Of a DNA stretch of 42,805 bases, positions 8,738 to 16,928 are shown in pieces. Under the pieces are notes generated by a model. It was not told the DNA's origin. It saw only the letters and a list, made by a program, of their open reading frames with translations, and ran no database searches. Each line of letters begins with the position of its first letter. Positions within the stretch are counted from its first letter, which is position 1. Source of the DNA: CAYJGN01 sp964369635. Its GTDB lineage: Bacteria; Bacillota; Clostridia; Oscillospirales; Ruminococcaceae. The position numbers were made by a program, and so were the translations under genes. The stretch spans positions 1 through 42,805 of the forward strand of contig CAYJGN010000016.1 of the NCBI GenBank assembly GCA_964369635.1. The letters are read 5' to 3'.

Positions 8738-8766
8738 AAGCACGACGGTATCGTCGTGCTTTTTTG
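8738..8766 (+). terminator. intrinsic terminator after the chemoreceptor
   Basis: AAGCACGACG and CGTCGTGCTT form a 10-base-pair stem around GTAT, followed by a T-run. Confidence 0.9.
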
Positions 8767-8809
8767 TAATGAAAAACTTATATGATAATTTTTTCTGTAC
8801 TTAAATTAA

Positions 8810-9217
8810 TTATTCTCCGTAAAGCTCTTTTTCAATCATAGCGACGCCCTGTTTTACATACTCACTACATGGCTTTACCAAAACATCTCCCGTCATTCCA
8901 ATAAGCTCACGGCAGATAACTGAACCATGATCTTTCTCAAACTTATCCATAAGTGCGGCAACTGTTTCATATGTTTCTTTTTTTGTGTACTTATTTTTCG
9001 GGTCACCACTGCTTGTTTTAAAACTTGCAAGTAGAGCCATTGCAGAAACGACTCCGCAAACTTCCTTTTTGTTTCCAACTCCACCGCCGAGTCCTTCGGT
9101 TAATTTAACTGCGGTTTCAAGGTCGAGATTTGTCTTATCAAGGAATGCGCCGATAGTTGCCTGTGCGCAGTTATACCCCATGCTCTGAAGCTCTGCCGCT
9201 TTTGAAACTCTATCCAT
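8810..9217 (-). CDS. C_GCAxxG_C_C family protein (putative redox protein)
   Basis: Small cysteine-rich protein of a family named for its spaced cysteines; members are widespread in anaerobes and function is not established. From the chosen start it has 135 residues, the usual size. Visible motifs are NCAQAT near the N-terminus, GLGGGVGNKKEVCGVVSAMALL in the middle, then VICRELIG and KPCSEYV. The frame stays open 15 codons further upstream, but the start at 9217 (MDRVSK) is preceded on the minus strand by AAAGGAGAG. It starts immediately after the stop of the cobalamin-adenosyltransferase-like gene, so the two are cotranscribed. Confidence 0.8.
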   Translation of the reverse strand: MDRVSKAAELQSMGYNCAQATIGAFLDKTNLDLETAVKLTEGLGGGVGNKKEVCGVVSAMALLASFKTSSGDPKNKYTKKETYETVAALMDKFEKDHGSVICRELIGMTGDVLVKPCSEYVKQGVAMIEKELYGE

Positions 9218-9218
9218 T

Positions 9219-9719
9219 TTAGTTCTCTCCTTTGTTTTGATTTTTATATTCTCTGCCGGCAAGTATGAAAAATGCGCTACTCAGCCGATTTAGAAACTTA
9301 ACATAAGAAATATCCGCCCCAATTTTAACGGCAAACGTTTCAACTTCACGGGTTTTAGCTCGAAGATTGTTTAGCGAAGCGATAATAAACCCATCTTTAC
9401 CTGTGAATCTCTGCAAAACCTCAAGTCCGAAATTTTCTTTTGGGTGGTAGGATATTTCTCGAAGGCTATCAAAGTCGAGTGAGAGGATAGTTGTTTCATC
9501 AAAATCTGCCTCTAAAAAATGGCAGACAAGCATTTTATTTAGCTGCTCTGCTATTTTTTCGAGATCCAGGTGCAAGGCGGTTGATGAAATAACCATCGAA
9601 GAGAGCAGTATGACCTCGCTCTCAAGGCTGTCGAGCTTGCCGCGAAAGACTATTGCAGGATCGCTCTTTGCAGTTGTGGTGTTTTGGTTTTTTGATGTTT
9701 TTCTCTCATCGCTTATCAT
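9219..9719 (-). CDS. cobalamin adenosyltransferase-like protein (EutT/PduO type)
   Basis: Likely relative of ATP:cob(I)alamin adenosyltransferases, which make adenosylcobalamin. Evidence is two family signatures: DPAIVFRGKLDSLESEV (about 21-37) and NNLRAKTREVET plus VKFLNRLSSAFFILAGREY near the C-terminus. The N-terminal ATP-binding TKxGDxGxT segment of PduO enzymes is absent; the first 20 residues are polar and unconserved. It is therefore EutT-like, a non-catalytic homologue, or a divergent enzyme. The start at 9719 has GGAG seven bases upstream. It lies directly before the C_GCAxxG_C_C gene. No other cobalamin gene is in the window. Confidence 0.55.
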   Translation of the reverse strand: MISDERKTSKNQNTTTAKSDPAIVFRGKLDSLESEVILLSSMVISSTALHLDLEKIAEQLNKMLVCHFLEADFDETTILSLDFDSLREISYHPKENFGLEVLQRFTGKDGFIIASLNNLRAKTREVETFAVKIGADISYVKFLNRLSSAFFILAGREYKNQNKGEN

Positions 9720-9771
9720 AATAACACTCCATTCTATTGCCTTTTAACGGCGCAAAACTTATTAAAAATCT

Positions 9772-9813
9772 ATGCTCTTAACTGGACAAAACAAAGGGAA
9801 ATAATAAGAGCAT
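9772..9813. repeat. inverted repeat ATGCTCTTA / TAAGAGCAT
   Basis: A perfect 9-base inverted repeat with a 24-base centre lies in the leader of the minus-strand adenosyltransferase-like gene, downstream of recG. It could be a regulator site or a weak hairpin. The same 9-mer occurs near 6802 and 16659, beside the dyad repeats. Confidence 0.4.
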
Positions 9814-9911
9814 TGGTATTTATCCGGCTTAATTGCTACTCATTATAATAGATAAAAAAACGACAGATAAAATAAATAGCAGCGTAAACTTTTATTTAAA
9901 GAAAATCCTCG

Positions 9912-11924
9912 TTAAACAACAAGATAATCTTCTGATAAAAAGAGCGGTAAAATAGCTTCTTTTAGGTTTTTATAGTTTGAGAGGGAGAAGTCTTCTTCTA
10001 AAATTTCTCGTGCCGCTTCTTTTGCCCTCTCGATTACCTCTTTATCCTCGGTGAGACTTGCAATTTTAAATGTTACATCTCCGCTCTGATTTCTTCCAAA
10101 AAACTGACCTGGACCTCTTGTTTTGAGATCCTCCTCAGCGAGCAGAAACCCATCGGTCGTCTCACAAAGTGCCTTTAATCGCTGGTTACTGCTCTCGCCG
10201 CCGCTGTTTTTGAGAAGGAAACAAAAACTCTGCTTATCTCCTCGTCCAACTCGTCCCCGAAGCTGATGGAGGGTTGAGAGGCCAAACCGCTCAGCTCCGT
10301 TTATAACGATAACGTTAGCGCTCGAAACATCAACCCCAACTTCTATAACAGTCGTCGCGATAAGAATTTTAATATCTCCATCTTTGAAGGCTTTCATTGC
10401 AGCGTCTTTATCAGCTGTTTTCATCTTGCCGTGCAGAATAGCGGTGGGGATTTTTGCAACTGCCGACTGGGAGATTATCTGCTCCATTGCATTAATGCTC
10501 ATCCGCTCGTCAGTCTCGCCGCTCTCGATAACAGGGCAGACGATATAGCATCTACCGCCGTTTTCTATCTCACGCTTTATAAAGCCATACATATCCGCCT
10601 GTTTTTTCTGTGGAACGATATATGTTTTTATCGGTTTTCTACCCTTCGGAACGGTAGTAAGTTTGCTGACATCAAGGTCGCCATAGAGGACAAGTGCAAG
10701 GCTTCGCGGTATAGGAGTTGCAGAAACTGCAAGGAAATGCGGCATAACCCCTTTATTCCAAAGCTCGCCGCGCTGATTAACTCCAAATCTATGCTGCTCA
10801 TCGGTTATAACAAGCGCTAAGTCGCGATAGTTGATATCCTTTGAAATCACGCTATGAGTTCCAACAGCTACCAATGCTCTGCCGCTTGAGAGCGCTTCTT
10901 TTGCCGCTTTTCGCTCAGATGCTTTGAGCGAAGCTGTGAGCAGGGTAACTTCTATACCGAGTGGACGCAGAAGGCTGTCAAGCGTTGCGAAATGCTGCTT
11001 TGCAAGCACCTCGCTCGGCACCATTAAGACCGATTGATGTCCGCTCTTTGCTACTATATAAATTGCGGCGGCGCAGACAGCTGTCTTACCACTGCCAACA
11101 TCGCCAAGCAATAGTCGTGACATCGTCTTATCGCTTTTTAAATCACCTGCTATCTCAAAGACCGCCTGCCTTTGGCTTTGTGTCAGCTCAAATGGCAATG
11201 CATCTATAAATGGGGCGATATCTATATCCTCGCACCGAACGGTATCGAGCTTGTTTTTGAGAATTCGAAGTCTTATAAGTGAGACTACGAAAATCAAAAT
11301 CTCTTCAAAAACAAGATAGTCCTTTGCTATTTTCAAATCCTCGGTTGAAGCTGGAAAATGGATAGAGGCGACAGCCTGATTTTTGTCTATACCGAAGCTA
11401 TTGAGTTTTTCTGGTATAACCTCTTTTGGAGAATAGGTTGCGAGTGCAGTCTTTATATTTTTCGCAATAACCTTATCTGAGAGTCCCGCAGTTTTATGGT
11501 AAATTGGCAGTATAGCTTTTTCATCTTCGTTATATATTTCAGGTGAAGCTATATTATAGCCTGTGAAGCTGTTGGTCGCTTTGCCATAGAAGATATAACT
11601 TTTTCCGACCAAAAGTTTATCGAATACAAACTTTCGATTGAAGAAAACAACCTCTGCACTATCGCCATTTTCATCTGTTGCAAAAAGCTTGAGAAGGGTG
11701 TTCCCGCGGGCGGATTTCTGGCTTTGTCCTTTATGCGAAACGGTGAGCAGATAGGGAGTTGCTTCATCATATACTCCATCGTTTAGCGTTTTCGGTGCGC
11801 GAAGGTCGATATACCTATATGGGTAAAAAGAGAGGAGGTCGGACACAACCTCACACCCCAGCTTTTTATAAGCTGCGGCGCGGTTTGGGCCAACCCCCTT
11901 TAAATACATTATACTCTCATTCAT
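9912..11924 (-). CDS. recG: ATP-dependent DNA helicase RecG
   Basis: Double-stranded DNA translocase that remodels stalled replication forks and Holliday junctions. The 670-residue length is right for Firmicutes. The order is: an N-terminal wedge/OB domain (about 1-200, starting with the typical LKGVGPNRAAAYKKLG), then the helicase core with Walker A LLGDVGSGKTAV, Walker B variant ITDEQHRFGV, motif III VSATPIPRSLA, and motifs V/VI TTVIEVGVDVSSANV and QLRGRVGRG. The C-terminal region TRGPGQFFGRNQSG contains the RecG-specific motif. It lies three bases downstream of fakA, giving the common Firmicute order yloU-yloV-recG. Confidence 0.97.
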   Translation of the reverse strand: MNESIMYLKGVGPNRAAAYKKLGCEVVSDLLSFYPYRYIDLRAPKTLNDGVYDEATPYLLTVSHKGQSQKSARGNTLLKLFATDENGDSAEVVFFNRKFVFDKLLVGKSYIFYGKATNSFTGYNIASPEIYNEDEKAILPIYHKTAGLSDKVIAKNIKTALATYSPKEVIPEKLNSFGIDKNQAVASIHFPASTEDLKIAKDYLVFEEILIFVVSLIRLRILKNKLDTVRCEDIDIAPFIDALPFELTQSQRQAVFEIAGDLKSDKTMSRLLLGDVGSGKTAVCAAAIYIVAKSGHQSVLMVPSEVLAKQHFATLDSLLRPLGIEVTLLTASLKASERKAAKEALSSGRALVAVGTHSVISKDINYRDLALVITDEQHRFGVNQRGELWNKGVMPHFLAVSATPIPRSLALVLYGDLDVSKLTTVPKGRKPIKTYIVPQKKQADMYGFIKREIENGGRCYIVCPVIESGETDERMSINAMEQIISQSAVAKIPTAILHGKMKTADKDAAMKAFKDGDIKILIATTVIEVGVDVSSANVIVINGAERFGLSTLHQLRGRVGRGDKQSFCFLLKNSGGESSNQRLKALCETTDGFLLAEEDLKTRGPGQFFGRNQSGDVTFKIASLTEDKEVIERAKEAAREILEEDFSLSNYKNLKEAILPLFLSEDYLVV

Positions 11925-11927
11925 ATC

Positions 11928-13565
11928 CTATTCTACCGAAATGATAAAATGGTAAACCGGCTGTTCTCCTCTTAAAATGCTTATTTCAATTCCATCGTCG
12001 AGTTTCTCACAAGCTGCGTCTATGAGCGACTGAGCTCGGTCCTCACTCATATCTTCACCGACAATAAAGGTTACAAACGATGAATTTTTACGAACCATAT
12101 TCTTTAGAAGTTTTGCAATTACTTTAGAAATATCCTTGTCACTTATAACAAGCTTGCTCTCCAAGAGCCCTAACATCTCGCCTTTTTTGATGCTATGACC
12201 ATCAAACTCACTATCCCTTGCGGCAAAAGTTATCTGGCCTGTTGCTACCTTCTTAAAGGCAGAGGTCATATTCTTGCTATTCTCGCGAACAGATAGGTCT
12301 GGATCGAATGCAAGCATCGCTGAAATGCCTTGAGGAATAGTCTTTGTTGCAAGGACAACGACCTCTCTGTCTGCAAGTTTAATAACCTGCTCTGCTGCCA
12401 TAATAATGTTTTTATTATTAGGTAGAACGAAAACGGTCTTTGCAGGGACAGATGAGACCGCCGCTAAAATATCTTCAGTGGATGGGTTCATCGTTTGACC
12501 ACCCGAAACTATAGCATCAACTGACAGCTCAGTGAATAGATCGTCAAGTCCACTACCGGCTGAAATGGCAACGAAACCATAATCAACAGAAGGGTCGACT
12601 GGTGCGTATTTAAATGATTTGTTTTTAAGGTTCGCAGCTTTTTTATTTTTCGCTTTATTCTGCTCAATCATATTCTCAATCTTCATATTGATAAGCGAGC
12701 CGTGAGCAACACCTATAGAAAGAGCTTTACCTGGATCTTTTGTATGGATATGGACTTTAACTATACCATCGTCATCAACGAAAACAAGGCTATTTCCAAG
12801 CTCTGCTATCTCATCTCTGATATAGAGAAGGTCCTCTTCCTCATCATGCTTTAAGATGATAAACTCAGTACAATATGGGAAATCTATATCGACCTCTTCA
12901 TCCTCTGTTGGAATAACGATATCCTCGTTTCCAACATCAATGCCACCCTCGATAATTAATCCATCTTTAAATACCGAGAGCATACCCTCAAATATTTTAA
13001 TAAGACCCATTCCGCCTGAATCAACAACACCAGCTTTTTTCAGTACCTCTAAAAGCTCGGGAGTTCTATCGAGGGAAGCTCTTGCTTCATCTATATATTT
13101 TTCATAAAATGAGACGAAATCACTCTCACTTGAAGCTATTTCGCAAGCTTTCTCTGCCGCTTCACGGGATACAGTAAGCATTGTTCCTTCAGTTGGGTTC
13201 ATAACCGCTTTATATGCTGTTTCAACACCAAGCTCTAACGCTTTCGCATAGTCTTCAATAGAGATTTTTTCAACTCCTTTAAGATGCTTTGCGAAACCGC
13301 GAAACAAAAGAGATAGAATAACTCCACTATTACCGCGCGCACCTCGAAGAAGCGCCGAAGCTGCGATTTTCGCAACCTCGCCAGCCGGTAGATTTCGAAC
13401 AGTTGAAAGCTCAAGGCTCGCCGCCGACATAGTCATAGACATATTAGTTCCGGTATCACCATCCGGAACAGGAAAGACGTTTAATGAATCAACATACGCC
13501 TTATAATTTGACAGATTGTTTGCCCCCGAGATATAAGCGTCTCGAAGGGTATTACCGCTAATCAT
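11928..13565 (-). CDS. fakA: fatty acid kinase subunit A (YloV, DhaL/DAK2 domain)
   Basis: ATP-binding subunit of fatty acid kinase, which works with a FakB (DegV-family) carrier to phosphorylate exogenous fatty acids; no fakB is in the window. The 545 residues match the family. The N-terminal DhaL domain (about 1-200) has NVFPVPDGDTGTNMSMTM, whose aspartates bind Mg-ATP, and RGARGNSGVILS. The middle and C-terminal parts have the YloV-specific FVAISAGSGLDDLF and SGGQTMNPSTEDIL. The start follows a gene for an Asp23-family protein by 18 bases and leads into recG. Confidence 0.92.
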   Translation of the reverse strand: MISGNTLRDAYISGANNLSNYKAYVDSLNVFPVPDGDTGTNMSMTMSAASLELSTVRNLPAGEVAKIAASALLRGARGNSGVILSLLFRGFAKHLKGVEKISIEDYAKALELGVETAYKAVMNPTEGTMLTVSREAAEKACEIASSESDFVSFYEKYIDEARASLDRTPELLEVLKKAGVVDSGGMGLIKIFEGMLSVFKDGLIIEGGIDVGNEDIVIPTEDEEVDIDFPYCTEFIILKHDEEEDLLYIRDEIAELGNSLVFVDDDGIVKVHIHTKDPGKALSIGVAHGSLINMKIENMIEQNKAKNKKAANLKNKSFKYAPVDPSVDYGFVAISAGSGLDDLFTELSVDAIVSGGQTMNPSTEDILAAVSSVPAKTVFVLPNNKNIIMAAEQVIKLADREVVVLATKTIPQGISAMLAFDPDLSVRENSKNMTSAFKKVATGQITFAARDSEFDGHSIKKGEMLGLLESKLVISDKDISKVIAKLLKNMVRKNSSFVTFIVGEDMSEDRAQSLIDAACEKLDDGIEISILRGEQPVYHFIISVE

Positions 13566-13583
13566 TCTAAATAAAACCCCCAG

Positions 13584-13934
13584 TTAATTTCCTACTACCG
13601 AATCAATATAAACATTTACCTTTTCAACCGGAAAAGAGGTTGCCGACTCAACAGTATATTTAATCTTTGAGACGATACCTTTAACCGTTTCGTTTATATT
13701 AACTCCGAAAGTTGCAATAATGTTTACAGTGATAAACAGTTTGCCTTTTTTGTATTCCACTTCAACGCCTCTGCTTCTTCCCTTGTTTTTAAAGATGGAT
13801 AGAAGCTTTGAGGGTGAGGAAAAATCCGATATGCCACCAACGCCAAAACAACTCTTAACAGTATGTTCGACAAGCGAATTCAAATAATCCTGTGTTGGAT
13901 AAATAGCGCCTAAATGATTTTCAAACTTTAGCAT
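13584..13934 (-). CDS. Asp23/Gls24 family protein (YloU-like)
   Basis: 116-residue member of the Asp23/Gls24 (DUF322) family, which in Firmicutes are envelope-associated or stress-linked proteins. YloU-type members almost always precede yloV, as here. Visible features are a C-terminal alternating pattern LFITVNIIATFGVNINETVKGIV followed by VEKVNVYIDSVV, the family hallmark. The N-terminal half (about 1-50) is less conserved. AAGGAGC lies well placed on the minus strand before ATG 13934. It is the first gene of the minus-strand asp23-fakA-recG operon. Confidence 0.85.
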   Translation of the reverse strand: MLKFENHLGAIYPTQDYLNSLVEHTVKSCFGVGGISDFSSPSKLLSIFKNKGRSRGVEVEYKKGKLFITVNIIATFGVNINETVKGIVSKIKYTVESATSFPVEKVNVYIDSVVGN

Positions 13935-14279
13935 AACGATGCTCCTTTACATAAAGAAATTGCACTTTTATATATTTTACCACAAAACACAGAAAAATAA
14001 AAGCAATCTTTTATAGTTCAAACTGTTTTTTTAAAACAAATAATCACAAAATTCTTAAAGATTAAAGCGAGTTTTAATCTTGGAAATCTTCTTTACTTAG
14101 AAGCAGAAAAAGGCGTTTGCGCATTAAATAAACTTTTAAGTTTATTTTATAATTTTTGCCTATAACTACTCACAAAAAAACTTTAAAAGGATTTCAAGAT
14201 ATGCTATAATTATTTAGTAAATCACTATAAAAGAGATTTGGAAAACAGCGATATATAATAGAAAACAAGGGGCAGAAAA
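13935..14279. other. divergent intergenic region
   Basis: 345 AT-rich bases separate the minus-strand asp23-fakA-recG operon from the plus-strand acetyltransferase gene. The plus strand carries a probable promoter at 14182-14210. A minus-strand TAAAAT near 13977 could serve the asp23-like gene but lacks a clear -35 box. AAACTTTTAAGTTT near 14149 is a short dyad. No coding frame is supported. Confidence 0.5.
14182..14210 (+). promoter_or_regulatory. probable promoter of the acetyltransferase gene
   Basis: TTTAAA, a 17-base spacer and a perfect TATAAT, 70 bases before the ATG at 14280. Confidence 0.5.
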
Positions 14280-14840
14280 ATGACCGAAAAAGAAAAATGT
14301 GCCGCAGGTATGCTTTATAAGCCATTTCTCGATAAACAGCTCTCAGCAGAACTTATGGCTGCAAAGGAAGCTTGTTTCGAGATAAACAATACAAAACCCA
14401 GAGAGGGTGAAAAGATTAAAAGCCTAATAAAAAAATTGTTTGGAAAGGTCGGTGAAAACTGCTTTGTAACACCGCCGTTTTTCTGCGACTACGGGTATAA
14501 CATAACAGTGGGTGATAATTTTTTTGCAAACCACAACTGCGTTATTCTCGATTGCAACAAAGTAACTATTGGGAATAATGTTTTGATTGCACCGAATGTT
14601 ACTATCTCAGCAGCTACCCATCCTGTTTCTGTGAAAACAAGGGCTGAGGGTCTTGAGTATGCACTGCCGATAACGATAGGGGATGATGTTTGGATAGCTG
14701 CAAATGTTTCCATTATGCCGGGAGTTTCTATTGGAGCTGGGTCGATTATTGGGGCTGGGAGCGTTGTGACTAAGGATATTCCAAGCGGAGTTATTGCTTT
14801 TGGCTGTCCGTGCAAAGTTATTAGAAAAATAGAGGATTAA
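14280..14840 (+). CDS. sugar O-acetyltransferase (maltose/galactoside type)
   Basis: Acetyl-CoA-dependent O-acetyltransferase of the left-handed beta-helix family (Maa/LacA). The 186 residues have the normal two-part build. The N-terminal Mac domain (about 1-55: KEKCAAGMLYKPFLDKQL) precedes hexapeptide repeats from about 70 to 175, such as ITVGDNFFANHNC, VTIGNNVLIAPNV and PITIGDDVWIAANVSIMPGVSIG. The catalytic histidine is in ISAATHPV. The physiological acceptor sugar cannot be told. GGGGCAG precedes the ATG. It appears to be a single-gene unit. Confidence 0.9.
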   Translation: MTEKEKCAAGMLYKPFLDKQLSAELMAAKEACFEINNTKPREGEKIKSLIKKLFGKVGENCFVTPPFFCDYGYNITVGDNFFANHNCVILDCNKVTIGNNVLIAPNVTISAATHPVSVKTRAEGLEYALPITIGDDVWIAANVSIMPGVSIGAGSIIGAGSVVTKDIPSGVIAFGCPCKVIRKIED

Positions 14841-15010
14841 TCCGAGATTTATCTTGGTTTAGCTGATAATTAACTATGCGTTTGATTAGAATTATATCTG
14901 AATTAGTCTGATAATTGCTTTTTTAGAGCGGAGTATCCAAAAATATCATTTAACACAAAACCATGTTTTCTTTAAAGAAATGAAAATTATTTATTGATTT
15001 TATGCAGAAT

Positions 15011-15036
15011 AAAAAAGGACTGCCTTTCGGCAGCCC
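15011..15036 (-). terminator. intrinsic terminator of the candidate small RNA
   Basis: An 8-base-pair stem with one A-C mismatch closes a GAAA loop and is followed by TTTTTT on the minus strand. On the plus strand no T-run follows, so it acts on minus-strand transcripts. Confidence 0.75.
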
Positions 15037-15095
15037 TACAAATCCTTTATGTAAACGAGCAAAATACATAAAGGCAGAAGATTTCGTTATTTTGT
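15011..15095 (-). ncRNA. candidate small RNA, about 85 nt
   Basis: The minus strand has TTGACA (15125-15130), 17 bases, then TATCTT (15102-15107), so transcription would start near 15095. The transcript would form a 10-base-pair hairpin (CCTTTATGTA with TACATAAAGG, 15044-15074). It would end in an intrinsic terminator whose stem at 15017-15036 is GGGCTGCC-GAAA-GGCAGTCC, followed by six T. No open frame fits inside and no minus-strand gene lies downstream before the convergent acetyltransferase. I do not recognise it as a known RNA class. Confidence 0.5.
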
Positions 15096-15101
15096 ACTAC
15101 A

Positions 15102-15130
15102 AAGATATAACAAATTTTACAATTTGTCAA
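15102..15130 (-). promoter_or_regulatory. promoter of the candidate small RNA
   Basis: On the minus strand a perfect TTGACA is 17 bases from TATCTT. It points away from the plus-strand cysteine hydrolase gene. Confidence 0.5.
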
Positions 15131-15196
15131 GAGTTTAGGTGAAAAAACTTTTTTTTTGGCAGCTAAAGTGGTAATATAAATAAATAGGAGGGTGAA

Positions 15197-15706
15197 ATGA
15201 AAAAATTATTAATTGTAGTAGATTATCAAAATGATTTCGTAACAGGTTCTCTTGGTTGTGGCAAAGCGGCAGAAGATCTCTATGATGGTATTGTCAAAAA
15301 GATTTTGGAGTTTGAAGAGAGTGGCGGCGAACTGCTTTTCACTGTTGATATCCACGGAGATGATTATCTAAAAACACAAGAAGGCAAGGTGTTTGCTCCG
15401 CATTGTATCCGTGGAACAAAGGGCGCAGAGCTTTATAAACTGGGAAGTTATGCGAAAAATATATTAGAAAAAAGCAGCTTTGGTTCAACGGATATAAAAG
15501 ATCATCCGCTTGTATTGTGGGCAGATGAGATAGAGCTTTGTGGAATAGCAACTAATGTTTGCGTATTATCAAACGCGATTATTCTAAAGAATTTTTGCAG
15601 CGATAAGGCTATCTCGGTTATCGAGAGTTTAACTGCGAGTTTTGATAAAGATCTGCACGATGCGGGGATAAAAGTTATGAGATCTATGGGGATTAAAATA
15701 ATATAA
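15197..15706 (+). CDS. isochorismatase-family cysteine hydrolase (nicotinamidase-like)
   Basis: Member of the cysteine hydrolase superfamily that includes nicotinamidase and isochorismatase. The 169-residue product has the catalytic Asp in VVDYQNDFVTGSLG (about 8), a Lys in LEKSSFGST (about 96) and the nucleophilic Cys in GIATNVCVLSNA (about 121). FTVDIHGDDY resembles the nicotinamidase metal site DxHxxxH but lacks the second His, so metal binding and nicotinamidase activity are uncertain. APHCIRGTKGAEL is shared with nicotinamidases. AGGAGGGTG precedes the ATG. The uridine kinase gene starts 13 bases after the stop, so the two are probably cotranscribed. Confidence 0.8.
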   Translation: MKKLLIVVDYQNDFVTGSLGCGKAAEDLYDGIVKKILEFEESGGELLFTVDIHGDDYLKTQEGKVFAPHCIRGTKGAELYKLGSYAKNILEKSSFGSTDIKDHPLVLWADEIELCGIATNVCVLSNAIILKNFCSDKAISVIESLTASFDKDLHDAGIKVMRSMGIKII

Positions 15707-15718
15707 AGGGGATTTAGG

Positions 15719-16348
15719 ATGAGTAAAGAAAAATGTTTGATTGTTGGAATTGCTGGCGGAAGCGGAAGCGGAAAGACGACGATGGCCGAAAAGCTGTATG
15801 CGGATTTAAAGGGCGATGCGCAGATTTTATACCATGATTATTACTACAGAAACAACGACCACATTGCTTTTGAAGATAGAGTTTCTATAAACTACGACCA
15901 TCCAGATAGCCTTGAAACTGAGCTTATGATTGAAGCGGTGAAGAAGCTTAAAGAAGGCGAAAGCATAGAGCATCCTACATATAATTTCGCAGAGCATACA
16001 CGACATAAGGAATGGCATTCAATGACACCTGCAAAGGTTATAATTGTTGAAGGTATTCTAATTTTTGAAAACAAGGAGCTTCGCGATCTTTTCGATATAA
16101 AAATATTTATCGACACATCATCTGACCATAGATTTATAAGAAGGATGCAGAGAGATGTTAAAGAGAGAGGAAGAACCATTGACGGAGTTATTGAGCAGTA
16201 TTTAGCAACGGTTAAACCTATGCATCAAGCTTTTGTCGAGCCGAGCAAAAAAACTGCCGATATAATTGTCCCCTCCGATTACCACAATCCAGTTGCATAC
16301 AAAGCGATTTTATCAAGAATTAAAGCTATAATAAAAAATATGGCATAA
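15719..16348 (+). CDS. udk: uridine kinase
   Basis: Phosphorylates uridine and cytidine to the monophosphates in pyrimidine salvage. The 209 residues match bacterial Udk. The P-loop is GIAGGSGSGKTT (about 10-21), HDYYYRN and YDHPDSLET bind nucleoside, and HPTYNFAEHTR, VIIVEGILIFEN and FIDTSSDHRFIRRMQRDVKERGR (lid) follow in order. GGGGATTTAGG precedes the ATG. It is followed by the 643-base repeat region. There is no clear terminator after the stop. Confidence 0.95.
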   Translation: MSKEKCLIVGIAGGSGSGKTTMAEKLYADLKGDAQILYHDYYYRNNDHIAFEDRVSINYDHPDSLETELMIEAVKKLKEGESIEHPTYNFAEHTRHKEWHSMTPAKVIIVEGILIFENKELRDLFDIKIFIDTSSDHRFIRRMQRDVKERGRTIDGVIEQYLATVKPMHQAFVEPSKKTADIIVPSDYHNPVAYKAILSRIKAIIKNMA

Positions 16349-16456
16349 AATTAGGTTTAAAACTGTGGTTTATATCTTTTAGCTCTTAAAAATTGAAGCA
16401 ATGCTTTTAGACAAATGGCTTTAGGTAGATTATAATAGAATAAACAAAGACAAGTG

Positions 16457-16470
16457 GTTTCCGTGGAAAT
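16457..16470. repeat. dyad copy 1, GTTTCCGTGGAAAT
   Basis: First copy, with centre CGTG and one arm change (final C to T). TATAAT lies about 20 bases upstream. Confidence 0.75.
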
Positions 16471-16573
16471 AAATCTACGAGGTTTGTTATGGCGACGCCG
16501 AATAGCCCATTTGTTATAGGTTATGATTTGAGTTGATTGGAAAAACATAGTTTTTATTTGAGAAAACTATCAA

Positions 16574-16587
16574 GTTTCTGTGGAAAC
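16574..16587. repeat. dyad copy 2, GTTTCTGTGGAAAC
   Basis: Consensus copy, 117 bases after copy 1, directly preceded by an 8-base-pair hairpin. Confidence 0.8.
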
Positions 16588-16692
16588 GAAATGGTGATGC
16601 GTTAGATAGACGTATATCATATTTGATTTATTCGGAATTAGCTTTTAGATTGTTTAAATAAGAGCATGGTTTAAACTAATAAAATCCTATAG

Positions 16693-16706
16693 GTTTCTGT
16701 GGAAAC
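16693..16706. repeat. dyad copy 3, GTTTCTGTGGAAAC
   Basis: Consensus copy, 119 bases after copy 2, overlapped on its left by the palindrome CCTATAGG. Confidence 0.8.
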
Positions 16707-16810
16707 AAAATATTAAGATTTAAGATAGCCAATTAATTTGTTTGATTTAATAGCGGGGATAGTTAGTAATTTATATGAAAATGGTTCAAAACAAATTAAA
16801 GATTTAAAAA

Positions 16811-16824
16811 GTTTCTACGGAAAC
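16811..16824. repeat. dyad copy 4, GTTTCTACGGAAAC
   Basis: Both arms are intact and the centre is changed to TACG. In RNA this would be a UNCG-type tetraloop closed by C-G. It lies 118 bases after copy 3. Confidence 0.8.
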
Positions 16825-16928
16825 TAAACTGCGGCATCTGCTAAAAGATGAAAAAATGCGAATAATTCAGTTCAAAAACAATAGTCTACTGAGTTTATAT
16901 TATTAATAGATTGAGTTGACATCGGATT

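Larger units (their letters stand above)
14841..15196. other. intergenic region with a minus-strand transcription unit
   Basis: 356 bases between the acetyltransferase and the cysteine hydrolase genes. The left half (14841-15000) is AT-rich without visible structure. The right half contains a complete small minus-strand unit: promoter, hairpin and terminator, described separately. The plus-strand leader of the cysteine hydrolase gene follows, with a good GGAGG but no convincing promoter. Confidence 0.5.
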
